Of a stretch of DNA of 64,000 nucleotides, positions 1 through 10,025 are shown piece by piece. The notes below the pieces were generated by a model. The model searched no databases. It saw nothing but the letters and a program-made list of their open reading frames with translations, and was not told where the DNA came from. Numbering within the stretch: position 1 is the stretch's first letter; each line of letters opens with the position of its first letter. The position numbers were made by a program, and so were the translations under genes. Source of the stretch: Astragalus membranaceus (lineage: Eukaryota > Streptophyta > Magnoliopsida > Fabales > Fabaceae); the NCBI GenBank assembly GCA_039519185.1, contig CM076854.1:73465948-73529947 (forward strand), given 5' to 3'.

Positions 1-513
1 AGATCATAAAATTCAGAGCCCAATCATTGAATCATGGGATATGGCCCAAAATGGCAAGAATTTAGAAGAATTATCTAGAAGGGAATAAGGAATATCCCTT
101 TGAATTTTGAAAGGTCAAATGTAGTACAATAGTACAAGTTGCAATTCCACTCACTCTCTCTCCTTGGCTGCGAATTCCAGCCCCCTTTTCCCCCATTTTG
201 ATTTATTTTATTGGTTGCAAATTGTGTTTAAATCATGGCCTTCCATTCAAGTGCTAAATGCAATCCTCACCCTTCATTTGAATTAAAATGGCACTCTTGT
301 AATAAGCTTCATAGAAAAATACAATTTTGTAATTGAACTTATCCTTCACCACCATCCTTAAGCTGCGCCCCTCAGCCCTCTCTCTCCTCACTTTGTGCTT
401 TCTAATTTCCCCTAATCCATGTGACATTTGATCTTGACCCTTGGTTCAAAACTAAAATGCAATCCTAGAGCACAATGGAAATCAAATGACCTAGAAGCCC
501 TTAATGATAAGTG

Positions 514-528
514 AACACTATATATACC
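514..528 (+). promoter_or_regulatory. TATA box of the Ogre-type LTR
   Basis: ACTATATATACC lies about 30 bases upstream of a C-rich, gene-leader-like stretch (540-700). This suggests the U3/R boundary and transcription start near 550. Inference from sequence only. Confidence 0.45.
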
Positions 529-2080
529 TTCATATGATCAGCCCACACATCTTTTTAGCCTCACTCTCCATTCAAAAACCCTAGCACACCAACTCCTCTC
601 CTCCCTCCTCCCTTGGCCGTAGCCCCCTCACTCCTCCTCCTCCATTTTCTTTTCAACTTCCATCCACTAAATCACCTCAAACTCACTCCATATTCATATA
701 TCCTCTTCCTTTCATCTTTGATTCCACATTTACATCATCAAAGGGTCTGATCCTTCAAGGTTGCGTGGTTATTGTTGGTGATTTTGAAGATTGTTGGTGA
801 TTGGTTACTCTTGATCTTCATTTCTACTCTTGTTTAGCTTGGAACTAAGGTATAACTTAAAATCCTTTGCATTTTCATCCACTTTCTTGCATCAAAATCC
901 TTTTTCAACTTATATTTGCATCTCATAACATCATTTAAATGTAGATTAGGGGCTGTTGTGGGTGAGAGTTGGCATCTCACCCACTAAATAAGTGTGTTCT
1001 TGTGACTATGTGTTGATTATGTGTTGTTCTTGTGATTTGCTCTTTGTTCATGCGATTTTCACCAAATAAAAATTTATTTTTCCTTACCTTTTTGCTTCGG
1101 CCTAGAGCCTCTCTTGTTGGATAACATGTTTTCTTGCTTGTTCCTTGAAGTTTGATGGAATAAAATTGGTTAAGTTAGTCCTTCATGCTCTAAGGTTTGA
1201 TAGTGTAGAATTAGGGTTTTTATACTTTTTGTTCCCTCTTGTTTTTATGTTAATAAATGATGAAATGATGATTGTTTGAGTGTGATATACATGTGTAGAT
1301 CTTAGGGTTTATGTGTGTGTGTCTAATGATGTGATTTGGTTGCAAGAAATTTGTTGAATTTGAGCTTTATTGTGTATATGTATGTTTCGGCCATAAAGCC
1401 ATTTTTGTGACCAATTTACTTACTCAAATTTGTTGTTTGATCTTGTTTAATTAATTGTTGTGAATTGTGTTTTTTTCACTTTTTACCTTTTAGTTTTTAC
1501 CATTCACTTAAGTATTACTAAATAGTAAAAAACATTTTCTTACCTTCTTTTTACCTTTCACTTAAAACCCTAAAAAAAAACATTTTACCTTTTACTTTTA
1601 CCATTTACCTTCACTTAGATAATTCACCACCTTCACTTAAATAGGTTACCATTTCATTAATAATTTACCTTTACTTTTTACCTTTCTTAAATTACAGAAA
1701 GACCCAAAACATTTTCTAGTTTACATTTATAACTTTTCAACTTTACAAAATCAACCCAAAAATACTTTTTTACCACTTTTTCCTAAGACTCTAAAAACAC
1801 CAAAACATTTCACCATTTCCTAAGAATAAGGTAACTAGATTTTTACCACTTTTTATGACACACTCTCACACACTTGCACTTAAATAAAACCTTATTCACT
1901 CTCTTGCATTCTCATTTGCTTGTATCTCTTGCATACTCTCTTGTTTTAATCTTCATGCCTTTTGATATATTCATATCTCTTGCATATTCATTTGCACTCT
2001 CACTTGTTAGTACCTCATGCATCCTTACTTGTTTATACTTCTTGCGTTCTCACATGTCCATTCATAATTAAATAACCATG

Positions 2081-2254
2081 CATCCTCACATGTCCATGCA
2101 TTCATTAATCAAATGCTCATGCATTCTTGTATGCTCGTGCATCTTTGTATATACTCATTCTTGCATTCATCCTCACATGTCCATGCATTCATTAATCAAA
2201 TGCTCATGCATTCTTGTATGCTCATGCATCTTTGTATATACTCATTCTTGCATT
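2081..2254 (+). repeat. 87-bp direct duplication in LTR
   Basis: Two near-identical copies start at CATCCTCACATGTCC (2081 and 2168) and share the following CATGCATTCATTAATCAAAT. They differ at a few positions. The surrounding 1900-2330 is loosely built from TGCATTC/CTCATGC words. Confidence 0.75.
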
Positions 2255-2799
2255 CATTCTCAAATGTTCGTGCATTTACATGCATTCATGCTTATCTAAT
2301 CTAGCACATCATGATTACATGCTCATCCATTTAACTTAGACTATTTTATGCCTATGATCAATTGTATTCTTTTGTTGTTGATGCCACTTAAATGTCTTGA
2401 TTCAATTATATGCCATTCCATCCATGTGTATGACCTCCTAATGAAGACGTAAGTCTACATGCATGTTGTAGCATAGAGTCATTAGGGTAAATACACCCCT
2501 TCCTACACACACACATTTGTTTTGAGAACTCTACTTTGCATCCTCAATAACTGTATCTCTTGATTGTATTGGCATGTTTAATCTCAGTTAGTGATCAGCA
2601 CGTTCATAATTGCTTGATTAGTGAATGTGTTTGTATTTCATTCATTCATGTCGCATCTTTTGGTTATGGACTCGGAGTTGGTTGAAATGTTCTACTTATT
2701 TTTCCAAAATCCTTTTCCAAATCATCTTTTTCTTAGAACTAGTTTTCAAATTAAATCAAATGCTTTTTCAATAAAAAAACCTAAGGCATTTTTCTTAAA

Positions 2800-3140
2800 T
2801 AAATCATTAGTCATCACTCGAAGCCTTTGCTTGTTTGATCGCTAATGAGGAGTTATTAGTGGTGGTCACTCAAAGCCTTTGCTTGTTTGGCTATCATGAA
2901 AGCTCCCACACCTTAACTAAAAATAAATAAATTCCAATTTCAAAAACAACACGAGCTATTAGTGATAATTATCACTGATGCTCACCCTTTTTCAAAACGA
3001 TTTCAAAAAGATAATAAAACGTTGTTACTTGTAATCACTCGAAGCCTTTGCTTGAATGATTACCGGTTTCAACTATTTTTTTTTCAAAGTTAGTAATGAA
3101 CGCCACTCGAAGCCGTTGCTTGTTTGGCATTCATGAACAC
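2800..3140 (+). repeat. Four-copy hairpin family with conserved loop
   Basis: The core CTCGAAGCCTTTGCTTGTT recurs near 2816, 2868, 3033 and 3104 with few changes. Each core contains an invariant inner pairing AAGC/GCTT. Each is flanked by a different but complementary outer stem: CATTAG..ATCA/TGAT..CTAATG, AGTGGTGGTCA/TGGCTATCAT (with G-U pairs), GTAATCA/TGATTAC and ATGAACGCCA/TGGCATTCAT. Function unknown. See findings. Confidence 0.7.
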
Positions 3141-3186
3141 TCGAGTCTTATTTCCAAAAACTCAAAAACACTTTCAAAACCAAAAG

Positions 3187-3362
3187 CGAGAACTACGTAG
3201 CTTTGATCCCTCTTCCAGAGAGGGTACGTAGGAGCGGGTCGTAACCCGTCAAGCACCCTTTTAAAAAAACCTTTGTCCCCTAGAACTACGTAGCTTTGAT
3301 CCCTCTTCCAGAGAGGGTACGTAGGAGCGGGTTGTAACCCGTCAAGCACCCCTTTTAAAAAT
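3187..3362 (+). repeat. 92-bp direct duplication with CTACGTAG hairpin
   Basis: Two copies (starting near 3189 and 3281) each carry ACTACGTAGCTTTGATCCCT, then an inverted CCTCTTCCAGAGAGG and TACGTAGGAGCGGG. Such CTACGTAG hairpin blocks are familiar from Ogre/Tat LTRs. Confidence 0.7.
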
Positions 3363-3721
3363 CTTTGTTTTGTTCCGCTTTTCAAAGATACCAAAAATAT
3401 TTCTTCCCAATAAAATCATTTCTCACACGAAATAAAAAGAAAGGAAGTAGAACAAAAATCGTTTCAAGTCAACTTTTTCTAAGCCACACATCAAAGTTAA
3501 TGGTTCCCTTTCGGTAGAAAGGAGGTGCGGGGTGCTAGTACCTTCCCCGTACCTAACCGACCCCCGAACCTACATCTCTGTGTTTTCGAAAGACCATCCG
3601 CCTTTTCCAAAAGACTTTTTCCAATGTTTTAGTCTTTAAAAATAAATATTGGTGGCGGCTTCAAAATTTTTCACGTTGTCAAACTGAGGAATCCTTTAAC
3701 CGGATTTTTCGGGGCGCAACA

Positions 3722-4100
3722 CCGCCGAGCGGCCTAAAAAGAGTGCCATCGAGTGGCCCAAACGAGAGCCGCCGAGCGGCCTAAAAGAGTGCCATCGACT
3801 GGCCCAAATGAGAGCTGCCGAGCGGCCTAAAAGAGGGCCACCGAATGGCCCGAACGACGCCGAACGGCCTATGCACCGCCGAGCGGCCTAAAAGAGTGCC
3901 ATCGAATGGCCCAAACGAGAGCCGCCGAGCGGCCTAAAAAGAGTGCCATCGAGTGGCGCAAACGAGAGCCGCCGAGCGGCCTAAAAGAGTGCCATCGAAT
4001 GGCTCAAACGAGAGCTGCCGAGCGGCCTAAAAGACGGCCACCGAATGGCCCGAACGACGCCGAACGGCCTATGCAAAGGACCATCGATCGACCATAGCAA
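3722..4100. repeat. About 46-bp minisatellite of paired palindromes
   Basis: Tandem units of roughly 46 bases, with some shorter variants. Each unit holds two palindromes centred on CGA: CCGC-CGA-GCGG and GCCAT-CGA-ATGGC (with variants such as GCCAC-CGA-ATGGC). Similar arrays are common in the 3' untranslated region of Tat-lineage retrotransposons. The short plus-strand ORF across it is a repeat artefact. Confidence 0.8.
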
Positions 4101-4258
4101 AAAAGAATCGAATCCAGTTACAGAGCAATTAAACAGGCCAAAAATTCATGAAAAAATTGCCATCAAGTACAAACGAGGACGCCTTGGTCGAAGCCAGGGC
4201 GCCCATTAAAACACCGCTCGCAGGCGGGCCAAGATCACAAAATTCAGAAAATTACAAG

Positions 4259-5301
4259 TCAAGAGTCGCTAGGGGCCTGGTAGACGACCACCTCTTCTTG
4301 AACGACCTTCCCCTTCTGCATCTTCTTGGGACGCACGATCTGCCGCTCGATCACACGATGTGTGCATTGCACGACCTCGCGATCGACCCCCAGATCAGGG
4401 TAGAGGAGCTTAATCTGACTGACCGCATTTTCAAATTGACCCTCCGCAGCTCCCTTCGCCCGGTCAAGAACGTCTTTGTAGCGACCTCTAAACTTGTTCT
4501 TTTCCTCCTCCACGGCATCCAGTTCAGTTTTCAATCCAGCGACCTGGCTCGACAGTTCTTTGTTCTTTGATGTGAGGCGTTCGACCTCTTTTTCAGCTTC
4601 TTCCTTGTCGACGACCGCCTTGTCCAGGGCAGACTCGGCCACAGTTTGAGCAGCAACAGCGGCCACAAGTTGGCGTTCTGCGTCATCGAGCTTCTTCTCA
4701 TTGTCCGCCATCGCCTTGATACTCGGTTCAAGTTCCTTCATCTTCTTGAGCAACTCATCTCGCTCGCCCCTCATTTCTGCGAGCAATGACAAGGCAGAGT
4801 TCAATTTAAAATTTTTATCAACAAGATCGTCTTCAAGCAATGAATATCTATTGGCAAGGCGCCTACCTTCCAGGAGATCTGCTTCCTCATCTTGGTATTT
4901 TTTAAAAAGAATCCCAGCGGCCTTCATCGCATCGGCCATCACCTCGAACGGTTCTTCCTTGAAGCGAGCACAATCCTCATCGCCCAATCCTAGCAGGTCG
5001 ATTTTAGGCGACCGGTAGTGCCCGTGGCTTTTCCCACTCTTGTGCTTCTTGTTCTGACCCCCACGATCGACTGACCTATTCCTTTTGGACCTTTCTTGAT
5101 TCGGAAGTGGGCTGCTCAGGTCAATGGCTTGATCTGGTGTGCCCGCCCAAGGAGTCTGACGATCGGGCTGAGATCCAGTCCCGGCAGGTTGGGGCGTACC
5201 CCCGGGTTGAGCTTCAGGAATTCCGCGGACGGGCGAAGCATCACCATCCTCGGCCGCCCATTGTTCCAAGAGATCAAAGTCGTTCATGTTCGCCATGTCA
5301 A
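4259..5301 (-). CDS. Antisense ORF of Tat-like element, C-terminal exon (coiled coil)
   Basis: A 345-codon open frame starts at an internal Met (5296) and probably continues from a 3' splice acceptor: TTTGCAG ends at 5302 and TTGACATGGCG follows. Its start contains a DFDLLEQW block. Next come a Pro/Gly/Gln-rich spacer, a basic patch with KKHKSGKSHG (about residues 80-95) and a long heptad-like coiled coil (about 130-285). The tail is KKMQKGKVVQEEVVVY. I recognise it as the C-terminal part of proteins annotated as 'putative gypsy-type transposon' in plants. No enzymatic role is known. The frame is intact while the upstream exon is broken. Confidence 0.6.
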
Positions 5302-5363
5302 CTGCAAAGGCAAAAGTAGATGGTTAGAAAACAGTTAAATAAAACGAAGTGACAGAAAACAGA

Positions 5364-6600
5364 CTAAGCGAGCGACCACCAACCAAGAGCGGCCTTGACT
5401 CTCTTTTTGCGACGAGCATCCACAATGTTTTTGACCCTGATCCGACCCTCAGGGACTAGGGACGCAATCTTTCTCAGCCTATTGATCGTCCCCCTGTCCA
5501 GGTCGTCAAGTTCTGTCTCCTTAAAAGCGTACTGGCCCGGTTTTTTGGAGAAATGGTTAAAACTCCACACCGTGGGAAACAGGGGGTGTTCCCTCCTGAT
5601 CATCTTTTGGCATCTGGGCGATCCCTCGATGAGCCTCGGCCGAGTTTGGAACGACCCAAAAGAATTCTCTCTTCCACCCGGTCGTCAATGATTCCATGTA
5701 AGGCTTGAAAAAATTGTACGTCGAGCGGTTTTTGAATGAAACTGCTTCCTTAGGGCGTCCTTGGAGCCTTTCTCATAAATGTATCTCATCTCAAACAATG
5801 TGAAAAACAGTCTTACGGAGACCGGCCGTCTCAGAACTACAAGAACATCCTCATACGCCTGCAAGAACGCCCAAGCGTTCGGGTTCAGTTGTGAGGGGGC
5901 GACCTGAAGATAGCGTAAAACCTGGCGTTGGAATCTGGTAAACGGCGGAATTATGTCCATGCGTTCGAAAACGATGCGGTACATCGTGAATTTTAGCACA
6001 TCTGTCCAGGCCGCGACGTCTTCCCCTTTGCCCATTCCTTCTATTCTCCATCCTTCATTTAGCCCGGTCGCAAGATATGCTATGTCCTGGCCCCCCTGTT
6101 GAATTTTGCTACGTTGACCTCTCAGGTTAAGAGAAACCCAAGACATGTCCTTTGCATCTCGCTGGTCGCTTCGTTGGCCTCTGTCGGTCGTTGCAGTACC
6201 GTCGGCCGCGGCCTGGCCAATACCTTCATCGCTTGCAACCCGTGCGTTGCTCTCTGCGGCGTCATTGACTATAGCTTCAGTTAACGGCGCCCCATGTTTG
6301 TCCGGCCGAGTTCCGGATTCGCCAAAGGAAGTCCAATTCAGGGTTGAAGACCCAGAAGAAGACTCGTCGCCAGAAGAGGACTACCGGGCTTACATAGAAC
6401 TTTGCTCCACTGGTTGAGTCATACTATGTGCTAGAGAGACGGTCGGGATCCCAGAGATACGGCGGGTCTGTTTGGTCCGCGCCAGAATGAACCTGTGAAG
6501 GGGAATAACGGTCAAGGTCTTGCTCGCGCGTAGAGAGGGGGCGACGTGGTCGTCCCCAGACCTGACACCCCCTCCACCAGGTGGAACATAAAAACTCAAA
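5364..6600 (-). pseudogene. Antisense ORF N-terminal part, gypsy-type transposon domain, frameshifted
   Basis: Continuous homology-like sequence runs down the minus strand in three frames. Frame one (6146 to 5685, open upstream to about 6380 without a Met) contains IAYLATGLNEGWRIEGM and MDIIPPFTRFQRQVLRYLQV. A second frame carries KPYMESLTTGWKREFFWVV (about 5705-5645). A third (5603-5364) carries HPLFPTVWSFNHFSKKPGQY. At least two frameshifts are therefore needed. A likely intron separates its end from the exon starting at 5301. The domain matches the 'transposase (putative) gypsy type' family from memory. Confidence 0.6.
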
Positions 6601-6627
6601 TAAAGAAAGAATGGTCGTAGTTACCTG

Positions 6628-6697
6628 GATTGCGAGCGAGCTGATTGCGAGCGAACTGATTGCGAGCGAGCTGATTGCGAGCGAGCTGATTGCGAGA
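6628..6697 (-). repeat. 15-bp tandem repeat in 5' UTR of antisense gene
   Basis: Five copies of ATTGCGAGCGAGCTG-type units, the last degenerate. On the minus strand they lie between a TATA box and a candidate splice donor (CAATCCAG/GTAACTAC near 6625). Confidence 0.75.
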
Positions 6698-6740
6698 GCA
6701 AAGAAATCGGAGAAACGTGCAAATGAGGAACTCCCTTGAA

Positions 6741-6754
6741 CCCTATATATAATG
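6741..6754 (-). promoter_or_regulatory. TATA box for the antisense gene
   Basis: The minus strand reads CCCATTATATATAGGG. It lies about 40 bases before the 15-bp repeat leader and about 350 bases before the first recognisable coding sequence, so the antisense gene appears to have its own promoter. Confidence 0.5.
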
Positions 6755-7067
6755 GGCCAACCATCATCATGGGCCGGAAGCGAAGAGGCGCCACTCTTCG
6801 CGTACCATCATTACTTAAACTCCTCGAGTCTTTAAACGTCACCTCATTAAAGTAACTGTCGCCTCAGCATTCATGACGGTTGATTGTCAGGCACCAAAAT
6901 CGAGACAGCACCTGGCCCCGTGTGACCAGGCCGAGTGGCAGCGACCACGCAGACGACCAGTTAACTTTCGACCAGTCATCGTTCCAGATCGGTCGTTCGT
7001 GACCACACTGGGGGGCAAGGAATCAAGCCTTAGCCCGCCCCCAGGCGACCTAGACTTGGGGGGCAAC

Positions 7068-7400
7068 TGTTCTGGAGTGGGCTCGAAAGCCAACTTCGCC
7101 CAACAGGCCCAGCGCGGCCCAAATACCTGACTTGCTCCGCAAGATGCGGCCAGCCCCGAGATATGCGCGACGGCCAAATGCCTGCGCAGTGAACAGTATA
7201 TATACCACACTAGCATGTGGCTTCAGGTACGTTTTACTCACTTTGTGACCCTGCCCGTTGAAGCACCTCTGACTTGAGCGTTGGAGTGCCTTTCCAGGTA
7301 CCACCCGCCTGCGGCTCAGAACTCGGTCCTTCATTCCAACGACCGAGCAACATCATCAGACTGCAACAACTCATCGTATTGATCAGGTACGATCACATAC
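7068..7400 (+). repeat. Short 3' LTR (about 330 bp) of Tat-like fragment
   Basis: Begins TGTTCTGGAGTGGGC just after a G-run. Contains a TATA box (GTATATATACCAC near 7196), followed by an R-like leader with repeated CAGGTACG words. The 3' end is uncertain. No second LTR copy exists in the window to confirm the limits. Confidence 0.5.
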
Positions 7401-8342
7401 AAACACATATTTTTATCCACTTCACAATTTTCAACTCGTCATAAGAGTCACAATATTTGTTACCCAAACATTATCCAATTTACCTTATAATCATAATCCA
7501 AACAAATTTACTTGAACTAGGATTGGTATTAGAGTGAGATTTGTACCCAAAAGGAGAAGAAAAGAATCGAATTGGAGTGAGGAAGCAGAGGGGTGCACAA
7601 CCCGTGCTCCCTGGGTTCATCACTCAATTCCACTCCCAGCAGGACGCACGACCCGTGCTAATAGGTGCACAACTCCTGCTCCCTGCACTCTGTTTATAAA
7701 ATCACTCACGGCGACAAGCACGGCCCGTGCTTGTTGTGACGACCACGAAAATCAATCTTTCAAGTCCTTTTCTCCTTCCTTTTTGATTCCAATCTCTTTC
7801 TAATACTAACACTAACTCAGTTACCAATGGATATCACATAAATTTCAACAACAACAACAATCATTTTCAAGTTTTACAAACTAATTTGTCCATATTTCCA
7901 TTTTGAGTTAAATGCATATCAAATACATCACCACTTTGAAAAACAACTATCACACATCCATTTTTAACAAATCTATTGCATAATAAAGTTTCAAAATCAG
8001 CATGCAATAGGTTCTTTGACGCATCAAGGGAAGAAGAACTCACAAGGTGTTAGAAGTCCTAATATTAGCATGAACTTTTCATCATGCATCGACCGAACCC
8101 TTCCGTTGGCCGACTTGCTTTAGCTGCGCACTTTGATAAAGAAAGGGTTGATAATCAAAATGGTAGGGTCAGAGGTTTTGGGGCTAAGGAATTTAATCGT
8201 CATAGTCCTTAGTATCCTATTGTGAGAAACCTAGTTGGCCAGACTCAATGTCCCACAATAACACACTTAGAGTTTTTGACAATTAACTCCCAAAGTCCCT
8301 CCATAAATCAGGTTGTCTACCACAGTCTGATAGGCTGGAACT
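7401..8342 (-). other. Noncoding leader of a minus-strand Tekay-like element
   Basis: Lies 3' (minus strand) of the primer-binding site at 8343-8354 but holds no gag. The plus ORF at 7534-7803 overlaps GCACGACCCGTGC-type words and is probably chance. The lack of a coding region suggests a non-autonomous (LARD-like) element or an interrupted one. Its other end would lie left of the Tat-like fragment. Confidence 0.45.
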
Positions 8343-8354
8343 GCTTTAATACCA
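8343..8354 (-). other. Primer-binding site (tRNA-iMet type) of minus-strand element
   Basis: The minus strand reads TGGTATTAAAGC, two bases different from the intact TGGTATCAGAGC at 18183. It lies three bases after an LTR end GATGTTACA, the same arrangement as the intact inner Tekay element (GTGTTACA then PBS). Confidence 0.7.
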
Positions 8355-8880
8355 AAATGTAACATCCCTAATATTTTTTATCGACTTCAAAGATTAGTAT
8401 TTACTTCAATTTGAATATCAGAGAACGCGTAAGCGTTTTTGGACCGATCGAAATAAATTCGACTCTCAACTGACTCACTAAAACAACCTTGAGTATCATT
8501 TCTGAAACGGAACCTGAAATCCTTTTTAGGAAGTCGCAAGAGTAAAAAGGTCCGTCAAAACATAATCGCATATGGTTCTACGAACAATTGAATCATAGCA
8601 AAATAAGTCCCTTAGAAACAATTTTGGTTCTTTCAAAACAACATATACCCTCTCACAATTATATATTAAAATTTTAGGAAAACTATTACCATGTTTATCG
8701 TATTAAATATTATGTTATGAAAAATACCTGAAACCTTTAAAACACGAGGTTGAAATCTGATATACCTTCATTACACAAATCTTAGTTTTTACAAAATATT
8801 ACAACTTTAGTAAAGAGAACTTTAGTGAAAATCTCCTCAATCTGATATACCTTCATTACACAACTTTAGTAATATTTAGT

Positions 8881-8990
8881 AAAGGAATGTCTTATTGCGT
8901 TTTCTTTGAAAGAATATGACCAAAATCTCCTCAATATTAAGTGAAAATTTAAAATATTCTTTCAAAGAAAACGCAATAAGACATTCCTTT
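8881..8990. repeat. Perfect 37-bp inverted repeat
   Basis: Arms 8881-8917 and 8954-8990 (starting AAAGGAATGTCTTATTGCGT) are exact reverse complements with a 36-base loop. Nearby, TCTGATATACCTTCATTACA occurs twice (near 8757 and 8840). Confidence 0.9.
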
Positions 8991-9162
8991 GAAATATAGG
9001 GTGTTTACTTTACAAAACCAACTAAGTAGTAATAACAAATTCTTTTCCAAAATATAATGCAACTTTCTTCCAAAACTTTATTCATATCTTTACCCTTTGG
9101 AATACTTATCTCCCCTGCTGATCTGAAAAGCCACAAACAAGTGTGTCGCTGGGAACTCCAAC

Positions 9163-9219
9163 CCCCCCCCCCCCCCCCCCAAAAAAAACCTCTGTGAACT
9201 CCAACCCCCCCCCCCCCAA
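9163..9219. repeat. Two poly-C runs
   Basis: Long C runs (9164-9180 and 9204-9217) each follow AACTCCAA, and the words AAGTGTGTCGCT occur on both sides. Low complexity; run lengths may be unreliable. Confidence 0.85.
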
Positions 9220-9777
9220 GTGTGTCGCTTCTTTCAATTATTCATACATCATGTTTTTCATATATGTACATATGTATTCCTTTCTCGATTCAGTCATACA
9301 TAGTACATCAATCCTCATAATATACATCAACCAGTGGCTTTACCATAATCATCATAGTCCATGACATTTCACAAGTTAATCATAACCAAATCATCAAATA
9401 GATATAACTCACTATGCACCAAGGGTGATGGTTAGGATAGATCAAGAAGACTTCTTAAAATGATTTTAAAAATACATTTCATAGTTTATTTATAATTGTA
9501 TATCTCTTTGTTAGCTTTTCAACGCATCTAAGAACACCTAAATCGGAGTTTCGGATCAAAAGTTATGAATAAAATAGTCGGAAGGCGATAGAGATTCCCA
9601 ACCAGACATGCACGACCCGTGCGTGTATTGCAGAATCAAGAACTCATGTTTTTGCGTTTTTAACTCATTCCCAAATGCTCCCAACCAATCCTAACTAACA
9701 TACAGTCAATTGAAATATTACAAATCACTCAATTACCACCCAATCAAACAACAATACATCAAGTTCACACAAAATCG

Positions 9778-9902
9778 TTTCCGTCGCAAATGTCTCCGTC
9801 GCAAAGTCGTCGGAAATCCGTCGCAAATATCTGTGGCAAAGTCGTCGCAAACTCTAACACATTTTCGTCGCAAATCCATCGGAAATCCGTCGGAAATTTT
9901 AA
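9778..9902. repeat. Left subterminal repeats of CACTA element
   Basis: Repeated CCGTCGCAAAT, GTCGTCGCAAA and CCGTCGGAAAT words. Subterminal arrays of this kind bind the transposase in CACTA elements. The copies mirror those at 34858-35040. Confidence 0.7.
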
Positions 9903-10020
9903 AAAAAAAATTAAAAAAAAATTAAATTATACAAAACCTATCTTATTTCAGCATATTTGTTGCAGGCTTGAAGCCACAAGCTAAACATCTAACACAGTGT
10001 AATCAAAATCAATTATTTTT

Positions 10021-10025
10021 GTAAC
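10021..10025 (+). other. Target-site duplication GTAAC (left) of Athila element
   Basis: GTAAC is repeated exactly at 29143-29147, directly after the 3' LTR. Confidence 0.95.

Larger units (their letters stand above)
1..3721 (+). repeat. Ogre/Tat-lineage LTR, 5' end outside window
   Basis: Noncoding sequence that reads as a very long LTR. The last 250 bases have the typical Tat/Ogre ending: a box with GTGCTAGTACCTTCCCC, a GACCCCCGAACC box, a GGTGGCGGCTTC box and a terminal TTTTTCGGGGCGCAACA ending at 3721. Upstream lie paired CTACGTAG/TACGTAG blocks and a TATA box near 518. No primer-binding site follows 3721, so this is a 3' LTR or a solo LTR. The left boundary and target duplication cannot be seen. 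Short ORFs inside it (for example 1874-2304) look like chance openings in T-rich repeats. Confidence 0.7.
3722..7400 (+). mobile_element. Tat-like gypsy retrotransposon 3' fragment with antisense gene
   Basis: Order on the plus strand: minisatellite, antisense gene (4259-~6625), G-run PPT (cttggggggcaac, 7055-7067) and a short LTR starting TGTTCTGGAG at 7068. Antisense ORFs near the 3' end are known in Tat-lineage (Grande-like) elements. No gag, RT or integrase is present, so only the 3' end is here, or the element is non-autonomous. The right end near 7400 is approximate and no target duplication was found. Confidence 0.55.

Noticed and set aside
3722..4100. CRISPR-like array
   Set aside because: Units are contiguous without unique spacers, and the DNA is plant nuclear. 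It is a minisatellite.
4148..4570. A 140-codon plus ORF opposite the antisense gene
   Set aside because: It mirrors the coiled-coil exon on the other strand and shows no independent features.
7523..7540. Plus-strand primer-binding-like TTGGTATTAGAGTGAG
   Set aside because: No LTR end (CA) precedes it; the preceding bases read GAACTAGGA. Probably chance.
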